Source: Diadophis punctatus similis (lineage: Eukaryota; Chordata; Lepidosauria; Squamata; Dipsadidae). Taken from it: a DNA stretch of 64,000 bases. The translations under genes and the position numbers were made by a program. Location: contig JALIGW010000032.1 of assembly GCA_023053685.1 (NCBI GenBank), positions 6,329,720-6,393,719 on the forward strand, read 5' to 3'. Below are positions 1-28,724 of this stretch, piece after piece (positions within the stretch are counted from its first letter, which is position 1; every line of letters starts with the position of its first letter). Below the pieces are notes generated by a model, which saw only the letters and a program-made list of their open reading frames with translations, did no database searches and had not been told where the DNA came from.

Positions 1-179
1 GATGACCGGATTCAGGAGGTGAAGGACGTCAAGAGCAGCTGCTCAGTGAAGATGCTGAAACGAGAGACAGCAGCATTATGATTATTTGGGCTTCATGTCT
101 TCCTTAGAAGAGAGAAGGTGGAATGCCTTCCTTCCTTCAATTCAAGTTCATCACTCTCAGTTCGGTTCCCTGAAATGAT

Positions 180-422
180 GCCGTTCTTGAAGGGCGTTTG
201 TGTGTGTCTCTTGACCTCACCCCATTCCTAAGAGGTCGGTAAGGGGCGTGCATAAGCGCACAATCGTGCCTACCGTTCCTGTCCTGTGGTACCCATATAT
301 TCATACCTCTTTTACTCTTATTCATGCTTGTAATATTACATATATATTCAATCATGTTTTACTGTTTGTATTTTGCTTATAATCATATATGCTTGACAAA
401 TAAATAAACAAACAAACAAAAC
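180..422 (+). repeat. Unclassified LINE-like 3' tail
   Basis: Contains gacctcaccccattcctaag and ggggcgtgcataagcgca, then A/T-rich sequence and a tail of aaat/aaac units. The same tail occurs in the opposite direction at about 3214-3420, so this is a dispersed family. A frame before it ends with a Leu-Thr-x-Phe-Leu-Arg-Gly-like stretch in both copies, which suggests the end of a retroelement ORF. Family not identified. Confidence 0.5.
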
Positions 423-424
423 AA

Positions 425-1020
425 ACATTTCTTTCTCTCGCTGTCTTCATAAGACTTGGTTTCTAGCAAGCCCCTTGATCGTCCTTGATGCTCTTCTCTG
501 AACCCACCTTCATTTCTCTGGGTCCATCTTCAGCCACGGTGTCTAGTCTGACCAAAGCAGAAGAAACGAAGAGCACAGTGGCTTCCCAAGATTTAGAGGC
601 TGTCCTTCCCTTGGGACAACCTGGGATTGGGTCTGCCTTTTCCGCCATTCTTGGCAGTTGGCCTATATTGATGATGATGTTTGTCCATCGTATTCGAAGA
701 GGACCTTGACATCTATCAATTGGGGGGGGGATGTCAAGACTTGCGCGTGAATTGGATTAAAGTGAGGCTATATTAAGCTTACGTTGAGTTACAATTCCAA
801 GTCACTTTTTCAAGGATTCCTCTTCCTGGATCTCTGCGCTTGACTTGTTCCTTTGCTGCTATTCCATTCCATTTGCTTATTTTCAGCTCTTTTCTGTACC
901 CCCTCAAGATTTTTATTCCTTCCCCCCAGTCTTCTGTCACTTTCATGCAGGGAACATCCCTTCCAAGTTATGACGGTGAAGCGTGGAAGACCAGGATTGG
1001 TCCTCAGGCCAGCCTCTTGA
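425..1020. other. No recognisable gene
   Basis: Unique-looking sequence without a convincing exon or a known repeat. From 1023 to 1100 and 1458 to 1500 there are GGACAACTC/GAGTTGTCC motifs that could be the ends of an unknown DNA transposon broken by the SINE; similar motifs recur near 39855-39910. Confidence 0.35.
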
Positions 1021-1212
1021 TAAGGTCTAGGACAACTCGCCCCAGCCAGGTCACCGCGAGGACAACTCAACAAGGGATAGATAACTCAAGAAAAGGACAA
1101 GTAGATTGCAGTGGGCCTTCTCTTGCTTTTAGGTTTGAACCTTCTCCAGGTAGACGACATTCTTGAGTCTGGGGTGAGCTGCAATTCACTTGTCCCTCTT
1201 TTGAGTAATCCC

Positions 1213-1456
1213 AGGAGCTGAGATAGCGCAGTGGTTAAAAGCAGCATTGCGACCTTCAGCTGATTGCTAGTTTAGCAGTTCAGCTGTTCAAATCTCACCG
1301 GCTTAAGGTTGACTCAGCCTTCCATCCTTCTGAGGTCGGTAAAATGAGGACCCAGATTGTTGGGGGCAATATGCTGAACTCTGTAAACCGCTTAGAGAGA
1401 GCTGTAAAGCACTATGAAGCGGTATATAAGTCTAAGTGCTATTGCTATTGCTATGT
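1213..1456 (+). repeat. tRNA-derived SINE with L2-like tail
   Basis: The head has a tRNA-like box A (agcgcagtggttaaaagc) and box B (gttcaaatctca). The body runs through gaggtcggtaaaatgaggac and aaaccgcttagagag to an end resembling an L2/CORE-SINE tail (gcggtatataagtctaa) and short gctatt repeats. It is a non-autonomous retroelement typical of squamate genomes. It appears to sit inside an older repeat with GGACAACTC motifs (1028-1100 and 1458-1500). Confidence 0.75.
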
Positions 1457-2536
1457 TAAATTGTCCTGCAACGAGTTGTCCTCGTAGCGAGCTGGCTTCA
1501 GGAAGTTGGCCAGGGCGAGTTCTCCCATTCTGCTTGACATGGCTCTCCAATTTAAGGAATAGCTATTAATAAGTACTCTTGAAGTTTGACTTTTAAAACC
1601 AGCTATGTATCTACTTAATGTCATACCATCCACCTACATTTAAGTGCTCCTAATTAAGAGCACTAATGATGAGATAAGGTTTTTGGTTGGTTCAAAGTAT
1701 TTGGATAGTGTTCCCTAAGACTCCAATTTACAGCATTGTATTAAGGAATCTCCTAATTAAAAAAAATGAGATAAGGGTTATTTATTTATTTAATTGATTG
1801 AGGATAGATTGATTTAAAAGATCTGTCTGGTAGTCCATCTTAGGTAATTCTGAATGGCTCACAATAATGAGAAAAACAATAAATAAAGCAGTAAAAAGAG
1901 AGAAACAATAAAAGGTTGAGTGAATAAGACTCGTTCCTGACAATCCATGCCAATTTTTAGTAATCGCTGTATCATTTTAAAGGTACTTTGGAATAACCAT
2001 TTCATGATCTGTTCATCTTCCTAGATTTTAACTTCAGACTGACCATGGTCTGCAGATCCTCCTTTTGAAGATAAAGTGACAGTTGCTTTTCTTGAATCAC
2101 CTGGCATTTCTCCCTTTGCCCCGGGCAGAATAGGCAAAGGCTTGGCCAGGGGGGATCGGCTGCTTCCTTCAGCAGGCTGCGGTTCTTCTGGTTGTGAAGC
2201 TCTAAAGTTGAGTAAAAATGAAGACATGTCCTTGACTCTGTTTCTGTCCAGCTTCAGTCATGGTCTTGGCCTTCCTGGCTGGGGAAGAGTGAGCCAAGCT
2301 CTGCCTCTTCTCATCTCCTGCCTTCCCTGAAGAGCAGCAAAGATTCTTTCTCCACTCAGACTCTCTGAGAGGATCTTAGCCTTCCTCTCGAACCTCAGGT
2401 CATCCTGAACCAGGCCCGTCTCCTCTGCCATCTTTCTTCCCCTGCAATTGACCCTCTTCTTATTTCAAGGAGGTGAACCTTTTTTGGTTCGGAATTTTTA
2501 TTAGGCCTTTTATATATCCACTTGTGCGTCTTCTGA

Positions 2537-3000
2537 ACAGCCTGCCTTCAGACCTTGTGGATGGAGGTTTTTAAGAAGAGATGGGACAGCCACCTGTCCC
2601 TGGAATGGTATGGGGTCTCCTGCTTGAGTAGGGGGTTAGACTAAATGACCCCCAAGGTCCCTTCCAACTCTGTTATCCTGTGAATTAATCAGTGGAATGG
2701 CTTCCCTCCAGAGGTTGTGGGTGATCCATCATTGGAGGTTTTTAAGAAGAGATGGGACCATCATTTAACTAAAATGTTCAAGGTCTCCTGCTTGAGCAAG
2801 GGGCTGGACTAGAAGACCTCTAAGGTCCCTTCCAACTCTGTTATTCTGTTAATTGATCAGTGGAACGGCTTGCCTCCAGAAGTTGTGGCTGGAGGTTTTC
2901 AAAAATAGACTGGAGAGCCACCTGTCTGAAATAGCATAGAGCAGGGGGTTAGACTAGAAGACCTCCAAGGTCCCTTCCAATTCTGGTCTTCTGTATTCTA
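2537..3000 (+). repeat. Three tandem CR1 3'-end units
   Basis: The terminal part of a CR1 LINE occurs three times head to tail: about 2537-2684, 2685-2849 and 2850-3000. Each unit runs from a gtggaa/gaacagcctgcctcc-like start, through gaggtttttaagaagagatg, to aaggtcccttccaactctg and a ttctgt tail. Units differ by point changes and small indels. Confidence 0.8.
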
Positions 3001-3209
3001 ATGTGCCCCCTTTTGCTGGTTATTGTCTTGCAAACGGGATGTTTTTCCTCCCAAGAAGAAAATGAATGTGATTGAGGAGGTGGGGAAATGGTTGGCTTGG
3101 CTTGCTGGGGAGGAAGGGTCCGGTGAGGGGAAGACTTCTCTGACCCTTCGTTCCTGCTGCTTCCCCGCCCCTCCCCCCCCCATCTTCCTCCAGCCTGCCT
3201 TTGCACTAA

Positions 3210-3425
3210 TGTTTTATTTATTTATTTATTTTTATTTATTTATTTTTGTCAAGTACGTGTTGGTAATATACATAGATATAACATTGTTTATATACATAAG
3301 ATGAGTACTGATAAGAGGGAACATTAGGACAGGGACGGTAGGCACGCTGGTGCACTTATGCACGCCCCTTACTGACCTCTTAGGAATCGGGTGAGGTCAA
3401 CAGTGGACAGTCTAAGGGTAAAGTT
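3210..3425 (-). repeat. Second copy of the unclassified LINE-like tail, reversed
   Basis: A run of tttat units (3212-3247) is followed by the reverse of the tail seen at 215-422, including tgcacgccccttactgacct. The orientation is minus. The two copies share the block around cctaagaggtc. Confidence 0.55.
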
Positions 3426-3971
3426 TTGGGGGTTTGGTGACGAAACCACAGAGTCAGGTAGTGAGCTGGCCACTGTCTTGCATATGGGACCTTTGTAGGT
3501 CAATGGACGTGGCCGGGAGGGGGGAGTCTGCTGGGGGGAGCAGCTCCAGGGGAACCAAGAAGCCCAGGAGGTGATGGGATGACCAGAGCCCTTCACTCAC
3601 CAGTTCTTCGAGGGGGGGGTGGAAATAAGGCAACTGCAGGAAGCGGGGAGGGAATTTCCCCCAGGCCTCCTGAAGCAGCTTTTGATCCCCGCAAGAGGGG
3701 AGGGAAGCCGTCCTGCCAGCGTCCTTCTCTTCTGATCTCTGGCTCTCCCGTGCCAGTCATAGCCCAACCGGGCTGGAGCGCCCCCAGACCATTGCAGTGG
3801 TCTGCAGTCCTGCACAGCCCCCCCCCCCAGCTCGCCTTTGGGTGTCCGCTGAAGTTCGGTGTCAGCCTGGGGGGAGGGGCTGCGGCAGGTGCCCCTCCTC
3901 CCCAAGGACATCCCAGGCGTTGCTCTCCGGGAGCGAAGGCAGCAGGCCGTCCGAAGAAGACGTGGTCCTAG

Positions 3972-21298
<17,327 letters not shown>

Positions 21299-21506
21299 GG
21301 CCGTTTGGCGGAGCCAGGAGAAGGCCAAGACACGGGACTCTGTCAAAGGAAGGAGCTTCTTGCCATCGTAACAGGCACTGGACTGGCTGCCCCAAAGTGC
21401 CAGAGCCCCTCCCCCACCCCGGGAGCTGCATCCCTCCCCCCCGCCCCCACCAGGACAATCGCAGGAGGGCTGCTGGAAGCCCCTTTGCCCTCTGGGCTCC
21501 GGATGT

Positions 21507-21510
<4 letters not shown>

Positions 21511-21560
<50 letters not shown>
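21511..21560 (+). repeat. (TC)n microsatellite in PHF24 3' UTR
   Basis: About 25 uninterrupted TC units starting 212 bases after the PHF24 stop codon. It is complementary to the array at 21879-22004. Confidence 0.95.
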
Positions 21561-21562
<2 letters not shown>

Positions 21563-21875
21563 CCCTGCAGTCTCCCGTGGGCAGAGGAGCAGAATGCGGG
21601 CTGAGAGGGAGAGCGACCCCTTTTCTTCAGTGACTTCAGCCTCCTCTCTGGGGAGCCAGAATGCCAGAGCTTCCAGGTTCCTTCCGTTTCCCCTTTCGGT
21701 TCTGCAGTTTGTTTGATTGTTTCTGACCAGCTGGAGGGACTCTGGATTCGGATATTCCGACAGCATCCCGACCTCTGGAAATGAAACTGGAGCATCCGCC
21801 AGCCCTCTCCCCGCTCTTCACGGCACGGCCGAGCCAAGCGTTTTGCGACAGGCCAAGACGGATGGAGCTCAGCCG

Positions 21876-22005
<130 letters not shown>

Positions 22006-22769
22006 CCGGATCACTGCAGACTCTGGTTTCTGGCTGGCCAAGGAAACCAGGCCACCACCTGCTGCTGGATTGTTTTGGCACTCCAGTGGAGCAAACGCGA
22101 ATTCACCCTGGAGCTTCTGGGGGGCTGACTGGCAACCAGCTTCACCCACTGCAGCCCCTTCCCTCCATTGCTCCTGGTCTTCTGCTAAAGAGCTCCTTTG
22201 CCATTCGCTCTTCCCAAGGAAAGTGGGGCCGGAGCACTTCCGGGTTTTGAGACTTGTGCGCTGGCCCAAAGAGAAAGCGCCTTTGCCACCTTGGAGGATG
22301 CCAGCTCTACCCTGGCACAGTCTGCCAGGAGCACATTCAGCAGTTGCATTCCACCCCCCACCCCCTCTCCTTCCCTCGCCAGGACAGGAGGAGCTGATCC
22401 CACCCAGAGGAGCCAGGACTTCTTCATGTCTCAGCGCCTGTCCTGGAGCTCAGCCCCAAACCTCCCGTCCTGCTGGCAGAGAAGATGCCTCCTGCCAGGG
22501 CAGCAGCATTGCCAGCCAGTGAAGCCCCCCCCCCTCTCCACCTTGGCTTGTCTGCACCTGGGAATCAAAGGGCTCCCCAATATGACTTATCCCTGCGTTT
22601 CCTGCCCTTCCTCCAGCCTCTTGGGGGTTTGAAGTGTTGTGGAAATCATTGACTGTATTTGGGGGAGGGGCTTAGAAACCTTCACCATCTGCATGCAAAT
22701 AAGGGGGGCAGATTGGATTCCCAAGTTCCTCGGACCCCCAGAGACAAGGGGTAGGGCAGGTTTCCTCTG

Positions 22770-22907
22770 TATAGAATGACAGAGTTGAAAGGGACCTCAG
22801 AGGTCTTCTAGTCCATCCCCCTGCTCAAGCAGGAGGTCTTATATCATCCCGGACAAATGGCTGCCCAGTGTCTCCTGGAGCACCCATGACTTCTGAAGGG
22901 AAGCTGC
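22770..22907 (-). repeat. CR1 3'-end fragment, reversed
   Basis: gacagagttgaaagggacct and tcttctagtccatccccctg are the reverse of the CR1 3' UTR. Confidence 0.75.
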
Positions 22908-23252
22908 TTTGGCTTTGGCAGCTACATCAACACCCCGAGGGGGACGCCTGGTGAATCCCCTCCTGGGGTCCTGGCTGACCCGGTGGGCTTAATCCCCTCT
23001 GCAGCCTGCCTGCAGTGGCCATTCTCATTTTGTGGGAGGAACGGGAGCCCCTGCTTCTCCTTGGGGAATTCCCATATGGGGTTGGGGTTCGAAGGGAAGA
23101 AAAACTTCAGACCAAAGCCAGAAGATCGTCCCAGGGTTTTCATCAAAGAAAACCCTGGTTTGTTGGGAAGCAGCTGGCTCCCTGGGGTGAACTTAAATGG
23201 GGGGTGGGGGGAGGCCGTCTCCTTTCTAGCAAAACTGAGCGTGGGTGTCAAA

Positions 23253-23573
23253 CAAGGGTGTCAAACTCGATTTCATTGAGGGCTGCATCAGGGTTGTCTT
23301 TAAACTCGGGGGGCGTGGCCAGCCCATTGTCACTCGTGTCGGCACCCCCGAGTGCTCTGCCAGCGGAAACGGGCTCCTCCCGAGCTCCCTTTTCACTGGC
23401 GGAGGGTTGCAGGAGGCCGTGGCAGCCGAAACCAGAGCTCGGGAGCCCGTTTGCACTGGCAGAGGCACCGCAGGCCGGTCCCTCCCTCTTTCCAGGGTGG
23501 CCCCGCAGGCCAGATCTAAGCTCCCCGTGGGCCGGATCCAGCCTGGGAAGCTTGAGTGAGTTTGACAGCCCTG
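23253..23573. mobile_element. hAT-like MITE, GTGTCAAACT family, 321 bp
   Basis: Begins CAAGGGTGTCAAACTCGAT and ends GAGTTTGACAGCCCTG. The flanks GTGTCAAA (23245-23252) and GTGTAGAA (23574-23581) agree in 6 of 8. The interior is GC-rich with an internal inverted segment around gagctcccttttcactggc. The same family occurs at 36626-36757. Confidence 0.75.
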
Positions 23574-23648
23574 GTGTAGAAGATCAGAGGAAATTCTAGG
23601 TAGTTTGCCTGCCTCCCCATAACCTCAGTGGATATCTGAGACATGGAT

Positions 23649-24022
23649 AGTCCCCGACTTACAAACATTCATTTAGTGACCGCTCAAAATTACAAGGGCA
23701 CTAGAAAAGTTGACTTTTTCCCCATTTTTCACACTTATGACCGTTGCAACATGCTCACATGATCAAAATTCAGATCCTTGGCAACTGACTCATGACGGCT
23801 GCCGTGTCCCTCGGTCACGTGATCCCCTTTTGCGACCTTCTGACAAGCAAAGTCAACGGGGAAGCTGGATTCACTTAACAACCGTGTTACTAACTTAACA
23901 ACTGCAGGGATTCACTTAACAATTGTGCTGAGAAAGGCCATAAAATGGGGCAACCCTCACTTAATAAATATCTCACCTAGCATCAGGCTCAATTCTGGTC
24001 ATAAGTTGAGGACTTTCCTGTA
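23649..24022. mobile_element. pogo-like MITE
   Basis: Ends tagtccccgacttacaaac and cataagttgaggactttcctgta; internal gacaagcaaagtcaacggg. Nearly full length. Confidence 0.7.
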
Positions 24023-24485
24023 CTTCTTCATTTCTGCTGCTCTTAAGCAGGGGCGTCCATAGGACATGGTCAGAAAGTCAAGATGACAGCCAGAACGGTG
24101 TGATTCCACATGGAAAAAGGTGGGATTTTGATCACACCATCCTGGCCACTCCTAAGCCATCATCCTATGACCGGAAGCTTCTGTCCCCGTCCCCCCCCCC
24201 AGGAAAAGTGACCTTGCCTGGATGGGGGTTTGAGCCCCTGGGGGCCTGGTTGGCCCTGCTGCCCCTTGTGCCTCCTCCTGCCAAGAGCCATGTTGCAGGA
24301 TGAGGCAACAGCCCCCTGTCCTCCAGGGCAACCAACCAAAGACCGCCACAGCCAAGGCTTGGGCAGCTGGAAGTGGCAGGCCGGCTGTCTCTCCAGGGAG
24401 ACTCCCTGGCATTCAGAGACCAGAAGAAGAGGAAGAAGAGCCTTGTGCCTGAATGTCAACCGAGATTCTCCATCCTCCGGGTCAT

Positions 24486-25545
24486 GGTTGTTCCCACAGG
24501 TGCTTTTTCCAAAAGGCAACTGGGCTTTCTTGCTTTTTCCCCCCTTTGAAGACGTTTCGCTTCTCATGCAAGAAGCTTCTTCAGTTCTGACTGACTGGTG
24601 GAGAATGGAAGAATTTAGATTCGTTGCAGTCATCTGGTCTTTAGCGCTCTGGAGGTTGGTCATTGGCTTTCAAGCCATTGAGGCAGAAGCTTGTCCAACC
24701 AAAGACAAAGGGAGCATTGTGATCTATGCAGTGCAATGCAGCAAGACGTGAAGACCTGTACATTGGGGAAACAAAACAACCATTTCACAAACGCTACACA
24801 GAAGAACAAACCCATCAGGACAAGATTCAGCTGTTCCACTGATTAATTGTTCTAACTGTCAGGAAATTTCTCTTTAGTTCTAGGTTGCTTCTCTCCTTGT
24901 TTAGTTCCCATCCTTTGTTTCTTGTCTTGCCTTCTGGTGCTTTGGAGAATAGCTTGACCCCCTCTTCTTTGGGGCAGCCCCTCAAATATTGGAATACTGC
25001 TATCATGTCCTCCCTAGTCCTTATTTTCTCTAGACTGGCCAGACCCAATTCCTGCAACCGTTCTTCATATGTTTTAGCCTCCAGTCCCCTAATCCTCTTT
25101 GTTGCTCTTCCCTGCACTCTTTCTAGCGTCTCCACATCTTTTTTACCTCGTGGCGACCAAAACTGAATGCAGTATTCCAAGTGTGGCCTTACCAAGGCCA
25201 TCCATGTAAAAACTGGACAGCCCTCCCTCAACAGAGGGGGGGGATACCACACCACCCATCTCCTGTTTACAACACAGTCCTTTCAGCAGTTCCAAGAAGG
25301 CTCCTCACACATTTCCACTATTCAGGTGACCCTGAGGGCAGACAAACCTCCAAGTGGCCTCAAGGACTCTCAGAAAGAGGGCTAACAACCAGATGACTGC
25401 AAGGAATATAAATCCATCCTCCACCATTCAGTCAGAACTGAGGAAGCTTCTTGGATGAAAATGAAACATTTTCACAGAAGACACCAAGAAAATCCAATTG
25501 CCTTTTGGGGGGGAAGCATCTTTGAGACCCCCGTGCCCTGTTTCC
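24486..25545 (+). mobile_element. Penelope-like element with GIY-YIG remnant, split by CR1 sequence
   Basis: The GIY-YIG endonuclease signature is readable at about 24712-24790: IYAVQCSKT, then after a one-base frameshift DLYIGETKQPFHKRYTEEQ. The coding sequence resumes at about 25190 (IHVKTGQPSLNRGGG). Between them is a CR1 fragment in minus orientation (about 24826-25195). Terminal sequences are present at both sides in inverted orientation (24486-24613 minus, 25425-25545 plus), an arrangement known for Penelope-like elements. The reverse transcriptase is absent, so the copy is dead. Neptune or other PLE subtype is not resolved. Confidence 0.75.
24826..25195 (-). repeat. CR1 fragment inside the Penelope-like element
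   Basis: On the minus strand it reads [20 protein letters not shown], then LERVQGRATKRIRGLEAKTY and [17 protein letters not shown], typical of the CR1 reverse-transcriptase C-terminus. It lacks the usual CR1 3' UTR, so it is not a simple target-primed insertion. Confidence 0.85.
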
Positions 25546-25549
25546 TTCT

Positions 25550-26828
25550 GTGAAACCACCGGGAGCTGTTCCAACCCAAGTGAGTCCTCCTGACTTGGGA
25601 TGCTTTGATGTGTCTGGAGGGTCCCCAGTCAGCCCCCAACCAGATTGCACTGGAAGGAGAGAGCACACCGGTCTCTTCCCCTGATAAGAGCCCCCCAAAT
25701 GTAGGAGAAATGGGAGACCTGCTGAACCTGAGATGTGGAAGACGAGCAGATGTTCGTTGAAAAGGTACTGTGTGGCCTTCCTAGTGTACCCCACTTGTTT
25801 CTGGAAGCCCCTTTCAGGACTGAGAAGTCTCCTTTTTCATCAGATTCCCCAGAGATACCTAAATCCAGGACTCCGCACCCCTCCCCCTCCCCCTCCCTCT
25901 CAACGGCTCCGGTTAATCCTGTAGTAAGACAGCCCAAACTCTGTGATATGAATAAATTATGTACATTACTTTGTCTTCTTGCAATATTATTGCGGGGGTT
26001 GCATAATTAAGTGGGTTATTTTGTGTGTGTGGTTTATTCTTAACAAGCTTTGTGTGTTGGGGGGGGGGGATTTAGACAAGAATCCTGGCCGTCTTTTGTG
26101 AGATTTCACATGGCATGGGCTGGTACATTTTAATCACATCTCCAGGTACCAAAGAACAAAACCCAAAATTACAGCTTGGAATAAATGAGGATTTTTAAAC
26201 ACTAGTAACAAGTTATTTGTGCAAAAGTTTATACAAAGTTAGTTATACAATTAGCCCCAATAAGATATTTACTAGAAAAATCCAGAGAGGGAAGAAGGTC
26301 AGTTGCTCTTCCTAATTTGTAAAGGAGTTTGGGAGCATCTGCTGCTTTTTAAAGAAAGAGAAAAAGAAGGAAGGAAGGAAAGAAAGAAATCTGGAGCCTT
26401 CATGCATTGCCGTGTCTTTCCCAGGGCTTCCTGGCTTGACCGTCTGCCAAAGAGATTCTGCCGCTGATAGAAGCATCCCAGGATATGCCAGGAAGGAAAA
26501 CCAACATTTTAAAGAATCTGCTTTTTAAAACTTAATAAAGATAGAAAAGGACTCCTTGGCCAATTCAGACATTGTAGAAAAGAACGTGATTTCCATCCAG
26601 CCCTGGATTCGTTCTGGCCTTTTTCTTATTGGTTTTTAATTATGAAAATCTCTGTAAAAATTTTGGAGGAAAAATTCAAAAGTAGTGCAATAAAGATTTT
26701 TGTTGAAACTTTTCGTTTCTACTCAGTTTGGGACGTAAAGCTTAGGATCTCGGATCATTCCTGCAATGTTGGTTTTCCAGGCAGAGATGCTGGCTTCCCA
26801 GGGGGCTCGCCTTGCATTGGGTGGGTTA
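25550..26828. other. Intergenic, repeat-poor, A/T-richer segment
   Basis: No exon is supported. It holds two AATAAA signals (25951-25956; 26689-26694, the second within gtgcaataaagatttttgtt), either of which could end a long PHF24 transcript. 26050-26720 looks like ordinary 3' UTR or intergenic sequence. Confidence 0.35.
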
Positions 26829-26829
26829 C

Positions 26830-27600
26830 ATCTCAACCATTGGCTTGGCATCTTGAGTGAAGCAGGCAGGGGAACCCAGGAAGTCTTCGTGGGGTTTTGT
26901 CTTGGCCTGTTACAGTGAACACAGCCATGCTTTGCAGATGGAGCAATGTAATTGGGGCACGACGGCTCCTCCGGTAACCTGGTCCCAGGCCATCAAGGCC
27001 TTGAAATGGGGTAACCAAGGCCTTGAATTGGATTTGGAAGCAAACCAACAAGAAGTGCACCTCACGCAACACGGGTGCTACATGGACAACACCAGGGAAC
27101 CCAGAACTGCTCACCCTGCTGCATTGTTGCAGATAGTCTTCAAGGGTAGCCCCATGTAGAGCACACATTGCAGTAATCTATCTGGGAGATGACCAGGGCA
27201 TGAATGACTGAAAGGAGGGCTTCTTCATCCAGGAAGGGGGGCATAAGTGGTACACAACCCAAAGCTGAGCAAAGGCCACAATTGCTACCTGATCCTGGAG
27301 CAGGAGTCATGAGTCCACCGGGGGAGGGGGGGAGGGGGCGCAGATTGCACATCAGGTCTGTTGGGGCAATGCAATCCCATCCAGGATCAAAGACAGTAAA
27401 CCCTGAGATACACAGGACAGACCCACAGCCACTCCATCTAATCAGGCTTCAGTTGCAGCCTATTGTCCCCCCCCCTCCAGACCCCCCCCTTCCCCACAGC
27501 CTCCCAACCCCGCAAGAGGGCATCCACAGCATTGCTCGCTTTGCCCGGGAGGGAGACGCACACCTGGCTCTGAGTCACACCTGCCCCAGCAGCTTCAGGT
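26830..27600 (-). repeat. L2/Jockey-type LINE fragment, reversed
   Basis: On the minus strand, ALLSVIHALVISQIDYCNV at 27250-27170 is the reverse-transcriptase C-terminal motif (VIHAxxxSxxDYCN) of L2-type LINEs. The rest, including gtagagcacacattgcagta and ccaggtagcaattg-type text, is its diverged downstream part. Confidence 0.6.
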
Positions 27601-28439
27601 AAATGTTAAAAAGGAGCAGAGCGGTGCATCACAAAGCAAGGTGCGCACAGGTTGGACCTCTCGCTCATTATCAACACCAATTGGGGCTGGTCCTGGAGGA
27701 AGGAAGGGTAGCAGCACAGACCTGTCCCCCACCCCCCACCCCAATTCCTGAAGCCGTCTCTCCAAATCCTGGCAGGAGGAACTTCTCGCTTTAGAAGGGC
27801 TTTGTGGATTTGGGGAACCAGCGCTTTGCCGTCTTCTTCCCGAGTCGAAGGGAAGGGGGAGGAGTAAAGGGGGGGTTTAGCATAGGTTTCTTCCCCGCCC
27901 CCGCCCCCGGCTACAGAGGGAGGGGCAGGGCTGAGCCCGCTGGAAAAGCTGCCCAATTGCTGGACTTCTCCAAGGTCCCGGGAACTCCACGGCCTTCCAA
28001 CGTTTCTGACCAGCCCTCGCTATCTCGGGGGGGGGGGAGGCGGGGAAGGGCGGGGGGGGATTATAGGGCCTGACTTCCAAATCATCCTGGACATTTTCCA
28101 TTCTACCCTTGAGCTGAATGGATTGCACTGAGGGAGAACAAATCAGAGGAGTCGGATGCAACGATCCTCAATCGGCGGCTGAGCGTCGTCAAGACAAAAT
28201 GCCCTGGAGGGCATTAAAAGTGGGGAACTGGAGCCTTCTTCAGAATAACCCCAAAGCTCTTCCCCTTCCCCTTCCGAGCCTCCTTTCCCTTTGGGGTGGA
28301 GGCTCTGCTTGAAGCCTTCGTTGGGAAGACCAGGTGGAAAGTCTGGCCTAGCAGAAAACTTGGGCACTCCGAGTCGAACCCGGCCTGATGGCAGAGGATC
28401 GATCTCTTTTCTCCTCCTTCCCCACCTACTACCACACGG

Positions 28440-28548
28440 TTTTTTCAAGAAAACCTGGAAACTTTAGATGCGTGGACTTCAACTCTTAGGATTCTGGGAA
28501 TGGATGTCCACACAACGTAAAGTTACCTAGGCCGAGAAACACTGCAGT
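28440..28548. mobile_element. Diverged hairpin MITE (ACTTCAACTC family)
   Basis: cctggaaactttagatgcgt and acgtaaagttacctaggcc are imperfect inverted repeats around cttcaactcttaggattctg. It resembles the elements at 11055 and 12714 but target duplications are lost. Confidence 0.5.
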
Positions 28549-28724
28549 ATGATATACTTCTTCATCTTCTTCATTTGCCCTCCAGGCATGGGCCTCCCTT
28601 TTACGTTGGCACAATACCCCTGCCTGGTGCCTCACTGAGTACTTTTAATTCTGGAGACTGGAAGTCAGAAGAAACGTTTTCAAAGAGCTACCCCACCATC
28701 TGGTGGCTACTCAACGCAAGTGCC

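Noticed and set aside
1..120. Possible terminal exon of an upstream gene (DDRIQEVKDVKSS... to a stop at 81)
   Set aside because: Too short to recognise and followed by a dispersed repeat tail; could equally be a retroelement ORF end. Left unannotated.
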